Positions 36,250 to 49,649 are shown, counted from the first letter of the stretch. The stretch: DNA of 64,000 bases from Salvelinus alpinus (GCF_045679555.1 NC_092091.1:74385722-74449721); one strand, 5' to 3'. The notes: generated from the letters alone by a model not told the origin. Numbers and translations are program-made.

Positions 36250-36735
36250 GCTGGATGATGTTCAGAGATAGATGGGAGGGGTTGATAGGAGCTGAAGGGT
36301 GGGACTAACAGTAACAAGATTGTCAAATATACTGTGTATGTATATAGTATGTATAAGCTGGAAGCCTAAGTGTTGTTGTCCATTAGCTTACTCCAACTAG
36401 GGGAGGGGTGTAAACCCAGTACAAAGTAAATTCACACTCACATAACCACGGTTCAATGACCTTAAAAGTGCATTCAGCTGACTGAGAAAACAACTTACGC
36501 AACACATTCTTTTTTTCAAGCCGCCAACAAATGTGTTGTTTTGTTCTCATTCTGCTTTGAGTTACCAAGGACACAGATTTTACAACGTGACTAACTGCCA
36601 AGACAATACATAAGGGCGTCTCTGGTGTGGCATTCCTGACAGACACCATGGCCTTACAGTATAAAAAAACACTGAGGAATGTAGTGACCTACTGTCTAAC
36701 ATCTGATATATCTACTCATCTACACTCCAAATCCT
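36250..36735. other. No gene; weak TATA-like site
   Basis: At about 36658-36667 cagtataaaaaaacac is followed after about 70 bp by aatcctg and gtaaat, which could be a TATA box and a donor. No coding exon follows before the tandem repeat. I give it little weight. Confidence 0.3.
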
Positions 36736-36737
36736 GG

Positions 36738-37027
36738 TAAATAACCTGTATAGTCTACTTTATGTAACCTGTATAGTCTACTTTATTATGTAACCTGTAT
36801 AGTCTACTTTATGTAGCCTGTATAGTCTACTTTATGTAACCTGTATAGTCTACTTTATGTAACCTGTATAGTCTACTTTATGTAACCTGTATAGTCTACT
36901 TTATGTAACCTGTATAGTCTACTTTATGTAACCTCGTTAGTCTACTTTATGTAACCTGTATAGTCTACTTTATGTAACCTGTATAGTCTACTTTATGTAA
37001 CCTGTATAGTCTACTTTATGTAACCTT
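36738..37027 (+). repeat. 23-bp tandem repeat
   Basis: About 12 units of cctgtatagtctactttatg plus taa, with a few variants (an inserted tat, and cctcgttag for cctgtatag). Confidence 0.9.
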
Positions 37028-38111
37028 CAAGAGGGATATGTTGGTCACATTCATTTTCTTCACTTTATTGAGTGCTTGCATGTCTTCTGTTTGACACCAA
37101 ATTATATCTGGTACATTGTCCTGTCTTTATACAGTATACTGTATATTCTGGTAATGGGAAAAATGTGTAGTTTTCACTTTTGGTTCCTTGACAATAGCAT
37201 ATTTAAAAATAGAATATGATGATGAAGGGGTGAGGTTTGAATATAAAGGGCAACATTTTCTGTGAGCACTGATGATCTGTGATAAGGTGATGAGTATTTA
37301 GTCAGATTAAAGTGTAAATAGTGTGAAAGTGCATTGCCCCCAATGCAATCAGCAAGTTGTTATAATCCAAACATATTTATTTAAAATGCTCTGTTTCTTT
37401 AAAAAAAGGGGGTTGTGATATTTCTCTGTGTCTTCTTACCGAGACTACTAAGAGTTGTTTTGAAGCCATGCATTTATACACGTGTCTTGTTTTACTTTGT
37501 ATAAAATAATAAAATGCAGTAGGACAGGATCTTTCTACATGTGTCTCCGTCCATGATTATATATCACAGTCTCAAGGTTAATGAATTAACAGGTTATAGA
37601 GCAAACATCGCAATTATCACAACACATAGGTTTAAATCTGCCTTTTTTTGGGGGGGGGTCTTTCCTAGTGATTTTACCCACACACCACTACACATACAGT
37701 ACAAACTCCAGTCAGCCACACTGGAATTGAATAAAACCGACACCATCTCAGCTTCTGTGTGTATTTTCTGTAAAGCTGATATTTACTATGGGTTGGGTTT
37801 GGACAGACAGAAATTATACAAGTCTAACAGAGTGTAAATGTTTAATAAAGTGTTTAATACATTTTTAAATGAAGAAGACACAAACCATTAAAGCAATATT
37901 TTTCCAGCATCAATACAATGTCCATGAAAATAAGCAGCCATTGTTTACTGTACATTTTACAAAACCTGATGGATGAAACAAAAAAAGTGTTCAAGTTGAG
38001 TTTTCAGTGACCCTTTACTTTACAGTGAAATAGTTCTGAATTGAATATGAACTATTTGCTCTTAGATAGTCATTCATCAAGCTCCCAAGGAGGGAATGGG
38101 AGATGTATTAT
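37028..38111. repeat. Non-coding; contains duplicated blocks
   Basis: 37559-37760 is paralogous to 59730-59930 (common stretch gttatagagcaaac, ggtctt, aaaccgacaccatctcag). 38040-38111 is paralogous to the window start. 37030-37550 has nothing recognisable. The reading frame at 37541-37837 belongs to the duplicated block and has no recognisable domain. Confidence 0.65.
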
Positions 38112-41090
38112 TGTCACGATCGTCTATGGGTGAGAGAGAGGACCAAGGCGCAGCGTGTGCAAAATACATTTCTCTTTTATTGAGAGAAGGGAAAAACACG
38201 CAACGAACACTATAACAAAACAAAACAAAACAACAAACGATCGTGAAGCTATAAACGTAAGTGCACACACAAGCTACAAACGTACAACATAGACAATTAC
38301 CCACAAAACCCCAATGCCTATGACTGCCTTAAATATGGCTCTCAACTAGAGACAATGAACCACAGCTGCCTCTAATTGATAACCAATCTAGACAGCAATA
38401 GACATACAAACACCTAGAGTAGACACTGACCCATTTACCCTACAAAACCCCTAGACAATACAAAAACACATACATTCCCCATGTCACACCCTGACCTAAC
38501 TAAAATAATAAAGAAAACAAAGAATACTAAGGCCAGGGTGTGACAGTACCCCCCCCCCCCCCCCAAAGGTGCGGACTCCGGCCGCACAACCTGACATTGA
38601 AGGGGAGGGTCCGGGGTGGGCCTTATTATGGCGGCGGCTCGGGTGCGGGACGTGGCCCCCAATCCACCATTGTCAATAACCGCTTTGGTGGCGCCTCTGG
38701 AGCGGCGACCCTTTTAGCAAGTCCCGGACTGAAGACCATCCCAGAGGGTAGCTCCGGACTGAGGGGTAGCTCCGGACTGAGGGGTAGCTCCGGACTGAGG
38801 GGTAGCTCCGGACTGAGCGGTAGCTCCGGACTGAGGGACGGCAGCTCCGGACTGAGTGACGGCAGCTCCGGATTAAGGGACGGCAGCTCCGGACTGAGGG
38901 ACGGCAGCTCCGGACTGAATGACTGCAGCTCATGGCTGGCTGACGGATCTGGCTGCTCATGGCTGACTGGCGGATCTGGCAGATCCTGGCTGACTGGCGA
39001 CTCTGGCAGATCCTGGCTGACTGGCGACTCTGGCAGATCCTGGCTGACTGGCGACTCTGGCAGATCCTGGCTGACTGGCGACTCTGGCAGATCCTGGCTG
39101 ACTGGCGACTCTGGCAGATCCTGGCTGACTGGCGACTCTGGCAGATCCTGGCTGACTGGCGACTCTGGCAGATCCTGGCTGACTGGCGACTCTGGCAGAT
39201 CCTGGCTGACTGGCGGCTCTGGCAGATCCTGGCTGGTTGGCGGCTCTGGCAGATCCTGGCTGGTTGGCGGCTCTGGCAGATCCTGGGTGGTTGGCGGCTC
39301 TGGCAGATCCTGGCTGGTTGGCGGCTCTGGCAGATCCTGGCTGGTTGGCGGCTCTGGCAGATCCTGGCTGGTTGGCGGCACTGGCAAATCTTGGCTGGTT
39401 CGCGGCTCCGGCGGATCCTGGGTGACTGGCGGCTCTAGCGGCTCCTGACTGACGAACGGCTCTGACGGCTCGGGACAGACGGGCGGCTCTAATGGCTCGA
39501 GACAGACGGATGTCTCAGATGGCGCTGGGCAGACGGATGGCTCAGATGGCGCTGGGCAGACGGATGGCTCAGATGGCGCTGGGCAGACGGATGGCTCAGA
39601 TGGCGCTGGGCAGACGGATGGCTCAGATGGCGCTGGGCAGATGGATGGCTCAGATGGGGCTGGGCAGACGGGCAGTTCAGGCGCCGCTGGGCAGACGGCA
39701 GACTCTGGCTGGCTGAGGCGCTCTGTAGGCCTGGTGCGTGGTGCCGGAACAGGTGGTACCGGGCTGGGGACACGCACCTGAAGGCTAGTGCGGGGAGAAG
39801 GAACAGGGCATACTGGACCCTGGAGACGCACATTTGGCCTAGTGCGTGGTGCCGGCACTGGTGGTACCGGGCTGGGGACACGCATCTCAGGGCTAGTGCG
39901 GGAAGGAGGAACAGGGCTCTGGAGACACACTGGAAGCCTGGTGCGTGGTGTAGGCACTGGTGGTACTGGGCTGGGGCGGGGAGGTGGCGCCGGAAATACC
40001 GGACCGTGCAGGCGTACTGGCTCCCTTGAGCACTGAGCCTTCCCAACCTTACCTGGTTGTATGCTCCCCGTCGCAGTGCTGGGAGGTGGAATAACCCGCA
40101 CCGGGCTATGTAGGCGAAACGGGGACACCATGCGTAAGACTGGTGCCATGTAAGCCGGCCCGAGGAGACGCACTGGTGGCCAGATGCGTTGGGCCGGATT
40201 CATGACATCCGGCTCATTACTCAATCTAGCTCGGCCGATACGAGGAGCTGGTATGTACCGCACCGGGCTATGCACACGTACAGGAGACACCATGCGCTCT
40301 ACTGCGTAACACGGTGTCTGCCCGTACTCTCGCTCTCCACGGTAAGTACAGGGAGTAGGCGCAGGTTTCCTACCTGACTACGCCACACTCCCTTTTATCC
40401 CCCCCCAAGAAATGTTTTGGGCTGACTCACAGGCTTCCTACCGCGTCTTCGTGCTGCCTCCATTCGCCGGTATCCCTCCTCGCACTGCGCCAGAGAATCC
40501 TAGGGGGGCTCCGGCACTCGCCCTGGGTCGATCGCCCACCTGTCGATCTCCTCCCACGTAGTGTAGCCCATATCCTGCTCCCTTTGCCATAAATCCTGTG
40601 TGTATTGCTCCTGTTGCCGCTTGACACGCCGCTTGGTCCGATTCTGGTGGTTAATTCTGTCACGATCGTCTATGGGTGAGAGAGAGGACCAAGGCGCAGC
40701 GTGTGCAAAATACATTCTCTTTTATTTAGAGAAGGGAAAAGCACGCAACGAACACTATAACAAAACGAAACAAAACAACAAACGATCGTGAAGCTATAAG
40801 CGTAAGTGCACATACAAGCTACAAACGTACAACATAGACAATTACCCACAAAACCCCAATGCCTATGACTGCCTTAAATATGGCTCTCAACTAGAGACAA
40901 TGAACCACAGCTGCCTCTAATTGAGAACCAATCTAGGCAGCTATAAACATACAAGCACCTAGACAAGACACTGACCCATTTACCCTATAAAACCCCTAGA
41001 CAATACAAAAACACATACATTCCCCATGTCACACCCTGACCTAACTAAAATAATAAAGAAAACAAAGAATACTAAGGCCAGGGCGTGACA
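38112..41090 (-). mobile_element. Two-LTR non-autonomous retrotransposon
   Basis: Two direct LTRs (38112-38545, 434 bp; 40658-41090, 433 bp), differing at roughly 15 positions, flank 2.1 kb. Each starts TGTCACGATCGTC and ends GTGTGACA or GCGTGACA. A perfect ATTAT duplication lies at 38107-38111 and 41091-41095. On the minus strand each LTR carries AATAAAAGAG as a polyadenylation signal. The internal region ends in a G-run purine tract next to the 3' LTR (plus strand 38549-38565). There is no protease, reverse transcriptase or integrase, so it must have depended on another element. The LTR difference points to a fairly young insertion. Confidence 0.9.
38626..40293 (-). CDS. Proline-rich repetitive reading frame of the LTR element
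   Basis: A 555-residue minus-strand frame inside the retroelement. It opens MVSPVRVHSPVRYIPAP. A Pro/Arg-rich section with repeated SPVPPVPAPRTRP motifs follows, then 9-residue repeats of CPAPSEPSV, then 9-residue repeats of SQDLPESPV, and finally PELPSLS repeats. There is no zinc knuckle, catalytic motif or membrane segment. A shorter upstream frame (about 40500-40657, with QDLWQREQDMGYTTWEEIDR) precedes it in another frame and may be the start of the same gag-like product, so the whole may be frameshifted. It could be a gag-like structural protein or simply an open minisatellite. The plus-strand frame 38540-39448 is its shadow. Confidence 0.45.
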   Translation of the reverse strand: MVSPVRVHSPVRYIPAPRIGRARLSNEPDVMNPAQRIWPPVRLLGPAYMAPVLRMVSPFRLHSPVRVIPPPSTATGSIQPGKVGKAQCSREPVRLHGPVFPAPPPRPSPVPPVPTPRTRLPVCLQSPVPPSRTSPEMRVPSPVPPVPAPRTRPNVRLQGPVCPVPSPRTSLQVRVPSPVPPVPAPRTRPTERLSQPESAVCPAAPELPVCPAPSEPSICPAPSEPSVCPAPSEPSVCPAPSEPSVCPAPSEPSVCPAPSETSVCLEPLEPPVCPEPSEPFVSQEPLEPPVTQDPPEPRTSQDLPVPPTSQDLPEPPTSQDLPEPPTSQDLPEPPTTQDLPEPPTSQDLPEPPTSQDLPEPPVSQDLPESPVSQDLPESPVSQDLPESPVSQDLPESPVSQDLPESPVSQDLPESPVSQDLPESPVSQDLPESPVSQDLPDPPVSHEQPDPSASHELQSFSPELPSLSPELPSLNPELPSLSPELPSLSPELPLSPELPLSPELPLSPELPLSPELPSGMVFSPGLAKRVAAPEAPPKRLLTMVDWGPRPAPEPPP

Positions 41091-42600
41091 ATTATGTCTA
41101 CTGTAAAGGAGAGTCATGCTGTAGTTCATGTCTTATGTAGGCTGACAGGCAGAAACAAATGCCCTCATTCAGGGAAATATAACATTCTTGACTCTCAAAA
41201 TGTGCAATACCCAAGTCAATATTCATCACTAAGAGTCACAAGCAAAACGTATGTTAATTATGAAAGTAGTAAAGCTAAAGGACATTTCTGAACATCCTGT
41301 CTTGTAAATTGTGAGAGGAGATAAGAGTTAATGTCTGGTGTTCTCTGTCTTGGCTGAAGAGCTTGGCAGCCCTCCAGTGTTACCAGGTAGAATGTCTTCT
41401 TTTTCCCCCTTTTTCCAGCCAGGCCAACTTTCACCCTTTGCCAGTTCTTCAAGAATTCTTTCTACTTTTTTCATGGTTTAATTTTGAGTGCCTTCTAGTG
41501 GCTGTAATAGTATGGTTAATCCCCTTAATTTGTCTCGGTCAGTTGCCACAGTTTTAAAAACACTTTGCATTGTACAGTCTACAATCAGCTTCATGATTCT
41601 ATGTCTCTCATTGTAAACACATTTGTTATTTCAGAGAGTTGGCTATTGCAGACATAAGCCTATGCCATATTATTGACTGTTTAAGAGTATTATCAAGGCA
41701 GGATTGCAGTTGCAGCTTTAGAAATAATGTATTGATAACTCATACATCATGTTTTGTTCAAGGCAAGTCAAATACTTTATATACCATTTAGAAGTATTCA
41801 TATTATTGTAGGTCTATTATATACAACACATTCAGTATTATGTCAAGAAGAGAATAACAGTAAACAGTTACTTATTCTGTGACTGAAAATGCTGTAAATA
41901 TCAAATGTAGTGTTACATGTCATTTTATTTTGGTATTCAGTTCCTTATATCCACATTGAATTTCACAGACATTTTGTCTGTGGTTAAAGAAGAAAGACAA
42001 CAATCTATTTTACATACCAAGTTATTTCAATGTATTAAATGAATGATGAACTGCCTATTCTTTGTGGCAGTTATACTGTCACAACATTTTTTTACCCCAA
42101 AAGGTTATTTGAGGAACCATTAAAGGGGGTTATTTGAAGAACTTCGAGGTTCCCCCAAAGCTTAAATTTGAAGAACCCCTAATAGATCTTCCAGGAATCT
42201 TTTTTTTTTGTGTAGTGCCATCTGGATGATGTGTCACGCAACCATTGGTTGATGCAATGCAACGCCCGAGCATTTAGTCAGACAGGAACTCAACCATGCT
42301 CTCTGCTGCATGATAAAACGTAGCTTTCTAGTCGGTCAGGGAATTTCTTGTAGATGATGTTCTCTGCTACAGCCAAGGAGAGATTTTCTCCTGTATTTGC
42401 TCTGCATGGAGAAAAGACAACGGGCGCGTTCCAGTGGATCACTTTTGTCAAGTCGGCCTTTAATTAAGTGTGTTGAATAATGGGGATAGAAATTGCCCAA
42501 CTTGTGACTACATGAAAACTGCATGAACTTTACAAAAACCATGAGATCAAAGGTCATAAAGTTTTGACTGTAGTCACAGATTAACCATTACACATATATT
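41091..42600. repeat. Right copy of the duplicated locus block; no gene
   Basis: It continues the block begun at 38040 after the LTR insertion: 41091-41150 and 41866-42080 match window positions 84-133 and 140-360. 42080-42200 is an A/T- and CCCC-containing dispersed repeat (ggttatttgaagaac). No coding exon recognised. Confidence 0.6.
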
Positions 42601-42812
42601 ATATTTAACTAGACAAGTCAGTTAAGAACAAATTCTTATTTACAATGACAGCTTACCCCGGCCAAACACGGACGATGCTGGGCCAATTTTGTGCCGCCCT
42701 ATGAGACTCCCAATCACGGCCGGTTGTGATACAGCCTGGAATCGAAACAAGGTCTGTAGTGACGCCTCTAGCACTGAAATGCAGTGCCTTAGACCACTGC
42801 GTCACTCAGGAT
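42601..42812 (-). mobile_element. SmaI/HpaI-type SINE, minus strand
   Basis: It begins with the complement of the tail (actagacaagtcagttaaga), continues with acggacgatgctgggccaat, and ends with the complement of a tRNA-like head (gaccactgcgtcactcagga). It is full length or nearly so. Confidence 0.8.
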
Positions 42813-44032
42813 TCCCTTGACCAGATACTCCAGCTGCTCTAACAATGGAAAGAAATGTATTCAAAAATAGAAGGCAGTCGGGAGGAGGCAAGATCAGGTG
42901 GGACCATTCTAGCCAATGACAGGACAGACACACGTGTGAACACCAGACACAACTCCTATATAAAGTGTTGTTTCTCAAAGGTCCTGGGATGTCACGTGTC
43001 CTACTTATATCAGTACACTCCTAACAACCTCATCATTACGAAACGTCTAGTCGATCAAATACGCCAAAGTAGCAAATAAGCCATTCCATTTTTTTTGACT
43101 AAACTCAACACTCTCATTGACCTCCATACAAACATTCCTCGCTTGGTGAGCAACATTTTTTTTAAAGCCACTGTCACGAGAATTTCTAGTTCCAATGATA
43201 TTAACTCAAAACTCACTATATACTTTGACCAATTCCCCGGTTAATAGAAGAATTTGACAAAGTCCCAGAAGTCTGCAAAGGTAAGTTCTTTATTCAGAGA
43301 GCTCTAAAAATCATACCATGGACATTTGGTTATATACCTCACATTTGGTCATAAATGCCCCTCCTCTTCCCCTAACATTGTTAATACTGTTTATCATATC
43401 CTGCCACATGTTACACAATCTACTGCAAATGAGTCTTCAATCATGTTGTGTTTTTTTTCGAACCACGAAAAACGTGACCAAAGAAGTGACTGAAACAGGA
43501 ACCAACTTTGCCATGATTCATGTATACCGTGGATATTATGTACAAATGATTGAGATATTTGAGGCTCTCTCACCAATTGATAGTACTGCCATGTTGATCT
43601 GAGCCTTGCTGGTGGAAAACCACAACAGTGTCCAACTGTCAGCTGTTGCAGATGCACCTCCCCAGACTTTACTCCTCAACTTTCATCTGCAGTCGGTTGC
43701 TTCAGCCTTACCTCAAACAAGCCCAATATAGAGAGGGCCATGTAGAATAGCCTAGTAAACCATTCTATCTACAGAAAGCTGCAGAGCTTTAGAATAATGT
43801 GGACTGGTCCATATTGGTGTGAGACATACTTAATTGGCACAGCATAGGCTGATATACATCATACAAATATATATATTTTTTATATATATTTTTATATTGA
43901 GAGATCAAATAAAAAGGTATACAAATTCTATACGTGAATGAAATTCTCTTTCAACATTTGAATCCTTTCCAAATACTGTTTCAACAGAGAGTACATGATA
44001 TTACATGCAGTTTTACTTTATACTGTTCTAAT
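42813..44032. other. No gene; possible TATA site and possible LTR fragment
   Basis: A TATATAAAG lies at about 42957 after a palindromic cacgtgtg, but no exon or donor follows convincingly. From about 43172, tgtcacgagaatttct with a minus-strand AATAAA near 43288 resembles an LTR edge, but I could not find its other end or a target duplication. Confidence 0.3.
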
Positions 44033-44885
44033 CGGAGGAGGCTGGTGGGAGACGCTATAGGAGGGCGGGCTCTTTGTAATGGTTGGAATCAATCAATCAA
44101 GTTTATTTTATATAGCCCTTCGTACATCAGCTAATATCTCGAAGTGCTGTACAGAAACCCATTCTAAAACCCCAAACAGCAAGCAATGCAGGTGTAGAAG
44201 CACGGTGGCTAGGAAAAACTCCCTAGAAAGGCCAAAACCTAGGAAGAAACCTAGAGAGGAACCAGGCTATGAGGGGTGGCCAGTCCTCTTCTGGCTGTGC
44301 CGGGTGGAGATTATAACAGAACATGGTCAAGATGTTCAAAATGTTCATAAATGACAAGCATGGTCAAATAATAATCAGGAATAAATGTCAGTTGGCTTTT
44401 CATAGCCGATAATTAAGAGTTGAAAACAGCAGGTCTGGGACAGGTAGGGTTTCCATAACCGCAGGCAGAACAGTTGAAACTGGGACAGCAGCAAGGCCAG
44501 GTGGACTGGGGACAGCAAGGAGTCATCATGCCCGGTAGTCCTGACGTATGGTCCTAGGGCTCAGTTCCTCCGAGAGAGAGAAAGAAAGAGAGAAGGAGAG
44601 AATTAGAGAGAGCCAAGATGTTCAAAATGTTCATAAATGACAAGCATGGTCAAATAATAATCAGGAATAAATGTCAGTTGGCTTTTCATAGCCGATCATT
44701 AAGAGTTGAAAACAGCAGGTCTGGGACAGGTAGGGGTTCCATAACTGCAGGCAGAACAGTTGGAACAGTGGAATCAATGGAATGGAACCAAACACATTGA
44801 GACAATGTTTAACTCTGTTCCATTGATTCCATTCCAGCCATTACAATGAGCCCTTCCTCCTATAGCTCCTATCAGCCTCCTCTGG
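44033..44885. mobile_element. MITE with nested dispersed repeat
   Basis: The outer ends are inverted (ggaggaggctggtgggag ... tttgtaatggttgg at left; ccattacaatgagccc ... cagcctcctc at right). Between them, about 44088-44760, lies another salmonid repeat (agtttattttatatagccct, gaagaaacctagagagga). That repeat has an internal duplication: 44322-44450 and 44616-44740 share aagatgttcaaaatgttcat. No reading frame of interest. Confidence 0.7.
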
Positions 44886-45248
44886 TTCAGATGTATTATG
44901 AATGGTTAAAGCCCCCATGCAGGCTTTTTAATTGTATTTTTAAATCATCACTGTATGTCTAATAAATCACTGTGTGTATTTATTTAATGAAAATAAAAAT
45001 GTTTTTAATAATTTATTTTCCTGAGCCTCTTTTTGCCGTTTCCGTACACAGTCCTGACTGGAGGATAGAATTGTCTAAACTCTAGTAATCTCGATTACCC
45101 AGAAGTAAAATTCTCGTGAAAGTTGTCACTTCCCGTTTCACTTCTGGGGGGCATGAGGGTAACAATTGATTTCCGTTGTGTGAAGGAAGGAAGCAAAGTT
45201 CCCTCCCTTGCAAAAGGAAACTCTCAGCCAAAACCCGTCTGCTAATTT
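44886..45248. other. No feature seen
   Basis: A/T-rich, then a mixed sequence. No exon or repeat end recognised. Confidence 0.45.
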
Positions 45249-46236
45249 CACCCGTGTTTACGATCCGTGTGGACACACACTCAAAGTGGTTTTGATAGTA
45301 CAGACTGGGATATGTTCCGGGATTCATCCGATAACATTGAGGAGTTTACCACAACAGTCACTGGCTTCATCAATAAGTGCATAGAGAATATCATCCCCAC
45401 AGTGACTATAAGAACATCCCAACCAGAAACCATGGATTACAGGCAACGTCCGTGCTGGGCAAAAGGCTAGAGCTGCCGCTTACAATGAACAGGACACAGG
45501 CGAATAGAAGGAATCCCGCTACGACCTCCAGTGAGACATCAAGCATGCAAAGGGACAATATAGGAGGAAGGTGGAATGATATGACACTGTCTACGGCGCT
45601 CGTTGTATGTGGCGGGGCTTGCAGACAATAACGTATTACAAAGGGAAACCCAGCCATGAGCTGCCCATTGACGCATAACTCCCAAATGAACTAAATGCCT
45701 TTAATGCTTGCTTCGAAGAATGCAGTGCCTTCGGAAAGTATTCAGACCCCTTGACTTTTATCCACATCTTGTTACGTTACAGTCTTATAATTAAAATGGA
45801 TTAAATAAATAAAAATCCTCAGCAATCTACACACAATACCCCATAATGATGAAGTGAAAACACGTTTTTTAGAAATGTTTGCAAATGTATAAAAAAAGTG
45901 GTCTGAGTACTTTCCGAAGGCACTGTATAACACTGTGCTGCATGAAAGCCTTTCCGGATGACTGTGATCTCACTCTCTCACTCTCAAAACATTTAAACAG
46001 GTTAACAATCACAAGGAACACCAGGGCGTGTTCTCAAAGCATGCTCAGACAAGCTGGCAGGTGTCTTCAGATTCATTTTCAATCCCTCCTTGTCCCAGTC
46101 TGTAATCCCATCCTATTTCAAACTAACCACCATTGTCCCTGTTCCAAGGAGCACCAAGCTAACATGTCTAAAGTGTATTAATGACTATCGCCCTGTAGCA
46201 CTCACATCTGTAATTATGAAGTGCTTTGAAAGGCTG
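45249..46236 (+). pseudogene. LINE ORF2 fragment (linker and start of reverse transcriptase)
   Basis: 45290-45720 reads as the region between endonuclease and reverse transcriptase, with pieces such as STDWDMFRDSSDNIEEFTTT and FINKCIENIIPTVTIRT, then frameshifts and stops. After a 203-bp Tc1-type insertion it resumes at 45926, reaching LNDYRPVALTSVIMKCFERL, the conserved first block of non-LTR reverse transcriptases, near 46172-46240. The rest of the domain is missing. Confidence 0.75.
45723..45925. mobile_element. Short Tc1-type MITE
   Basis: 203 bp with inverted ends CAGTGCCTTCGGAAAGTATT and ACTTTCCGAAGGCACTG. TA follows on the right and a mutated TG precedes on the left. It consists of little more than the two terminal repeats and splits the LINE fragment. 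Confidence 0.85.
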
Positions 46237-46240
46237 GTCA

Positions 46241-47520
<1,280 letters not shown>

Positions 47521-47769
47521 TGAAGCTGGAATCACAGTCTGATTTTATCCAGCAAATGCGACCCGCTTGCTTACAGCTGCACTAGGGTCTGCACTAGGGT
47601 CGGACAGACTTGCTGTGTAGATTAAGATATGGCTTGAAAACATTACCTAAATCCAGGGATGAGAAATGCATTGTTCCATTTTCCCATCTTCTTCGTGTGA
47701 GCAGTTTACTATCACTGTTATTCTTTGTTTTGTGCTTTGCATTTGGTATGGAAATTGGTTAATAAACAA

Positions 47770-48408
47770 AGTTGTTATTATCAGGAGACTGAAAAGATTT
47801 GGCATGGGACCCCAGATCCTCAAAAGGTTCTACAGCTGCACCATCGAGAGCGTCCTGACCGGTTGCATCACTGCCTGGTATAGCAACTGCTCTGCATCTG
47901 ACCATAAGGTGCTACAGAGGGTAGTGCGAACAGCCCAGTACATCACTGAGGCCAAGCTTCCTGCCAGCCAGGACCTATATAATAGGTGGTGTCAGAGGAA
48001 CGGCCATAAAATGGTCAGAGACTCCAGTCACCCAAGTTATAGACTGTTTTCTCTGCTACCGCACGGCAAGCGGTGCCGTAGCGCCAAGTCTAGTACCAAA
48101 AGGCTCCTCAACAGCTTCTACCCCCAAGCCCCTTCACCCCACCTACATGTACAGAATACCTCAACTAACCTGTACCCCTGCACACTGACTCGGTACCGGT
48201 GCCCCCTGTATATAGCCTCGTTATTGTTATTCTTATTGTGTTACTTTTTATTATTACTTTTTATTTTAGCATACTTGGTAAATATTTTCTTCTTCTTGAA
48301 CAGCACTGTTGGTTAAGGACTTGTAAGTAAGCATTTCACGGTAAAGTCTACACTTGTTGTATTCGGCACATGTGGCAAGTAAAGTTTGATTTGATTTGAT
48401 TTATTATC
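47770..48408 (+). pseudogene. LINE ORF2 C-terminus and 3' tail
   Basis: The frame reads RRLKRFGMGPQILKRFYSC, ESVLTGCITAWYSNCSASD and HPSYRLFSLLPHGKRCRSAK, a very common salmonid LINE C-terminus. A 3' UTR and a (TTTGA)n tail follow, ending near 48408. It is probably the same insertion as 45249-46236, with most of the reverse transcriptase lost around the Tc1. Confidence 0.75.
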
Positions 48409-48605
48409 AGTATTATCATTTGAACTATTATTATTCACATTGCAGGGCTTTCAATACCCAACCAATATAGCAAATGAGGCCACTTGAGTTGTGATGTGTT
48501 GCAGAACAATGTGTGAAACTAACAAGTGGAAAAGGATTTCAGTAAATGTATGACGGCAAAGAGAAAGCCTATGGGTATGTCATGGGGTGGGCACTTAAGA
48601 GATCC

Positions 48606-48810
48606 TATATAAAACAAGTGGGAAGACCCACTCTCATACTGTGTCTCTTTAGTATCCTTACAGGAGTATAGAAACAACTACTACTACTACTACTATTACT
48701 ATTATTACTACTACTACTACTACTGCTTCTCCTACTACTAGTGCTCTCACACAGGGCTTGAGACTGACAGATCTTTACTCCAAACAGGAACAGCAAAGTT
48801 TATCTGTCTG
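48606..48810 (+). promoter_or_regulatory. Candidate TATA promoter and non-coding first exon
   Basis: TATATAAAA at 48606-48614 is followed, from about 48638, by a stretch with a (CTA)n microsatellite (about 48678-48740). It ends in ctgtctg and gtgagt at 48811, a strong splice donor. No start codon in good context and no matching downstream exon was identified. It may belong to a gene outside the window. Confidence 0.35.
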
Positions 48811-48949
48811 GTGAGTAGCCTTTGGTGTACAAAGATGGAAACTGAACTAAATTATTTGAAATAGAAAGTTATAGGTGATGTTTTTTCTAATGTACTTTTT
48901 CCTTTAAATTATATGTATAATGATGTACAGCAGTGGGGAGCATTTATTT

Positions 48950-49600
48950 AATGTTACCCCACACTTCAGTTAGATGGAACCTTTGTGTGGGTCTTTTAAC
49001 AATGTTGGTCAGGCATCTTGTTGACATTCATCCAAGGACACCTCGACTTGCATTACACACCCTCACTGTAGAAATATTTTCTCATGAAATCATGTGCTTT
49101 CACATCTCCTGTCCCTGCCATTATCTTTCCTGTCCCTGCCCTGCCTCCGTCTTACCGATCACCCCTCCTGTCTCTCCTCTCACCCCCCCTGTCTCTCCTA
49201 TCACCCCTCCTGTCTCTCCCATCACCCCTCTTGTCCCTCATCCTGTCTCTCCTGTCACCTCTCTCATCCTTGCCATTGGTAGACCTTCCTGAAAACAATG
49301 GCACAATACTTAGCTTAAACCTGTTCTGCCAGTTCATGTCTTTAAAGATTAGAATGTTCCAATGTGGTTAGCCAAAAAGATGACAAGATAATTGACAGAG
49401 TCATTTTCTAGGCTTAATATCAAACAGACATGCCACATTTCTGGTTCGTCCACAACTTGTTTCCTGCTTGTAGAAGGGCACGGTTGCAGGAATCCTTTTC
49501 TATAACTATAAGTCACATGATTTCATGAGAAAATGTTTCTGCGGTGAGGGTATGCAATGCAAGTCAAGGTGTCCTTGGATGCATGTCAACAAATGCATAA
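48950..49600 (+). repeat. CT-minisatellite cassette, short copy
   Basis: Paralogous to 53560-54560: left arm (gttgacattcatccaaggac), a short minisatellite at 49150-49280, then aatgttccaatgtggttagc and the inverted right arm (gtccttggatgcatgtcaac). The right arm is cut at about 49600, where retroviral sequence begins. Small reading frames here are repeat translations. Confidence 0.8.
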
Positions 49601-49649
49601 ATGCGTCCTAGTACTGGGGGAGGGTGTCCGTATTGGGATTACATGATAA

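Noticed and set aside
38540-39448. 302-codon plus-strand frame with SWLTGDSGR repeats
   Set aside because: Shadow of the proline-rich minus-strand frame, which agrees with the element's LTR orientation.
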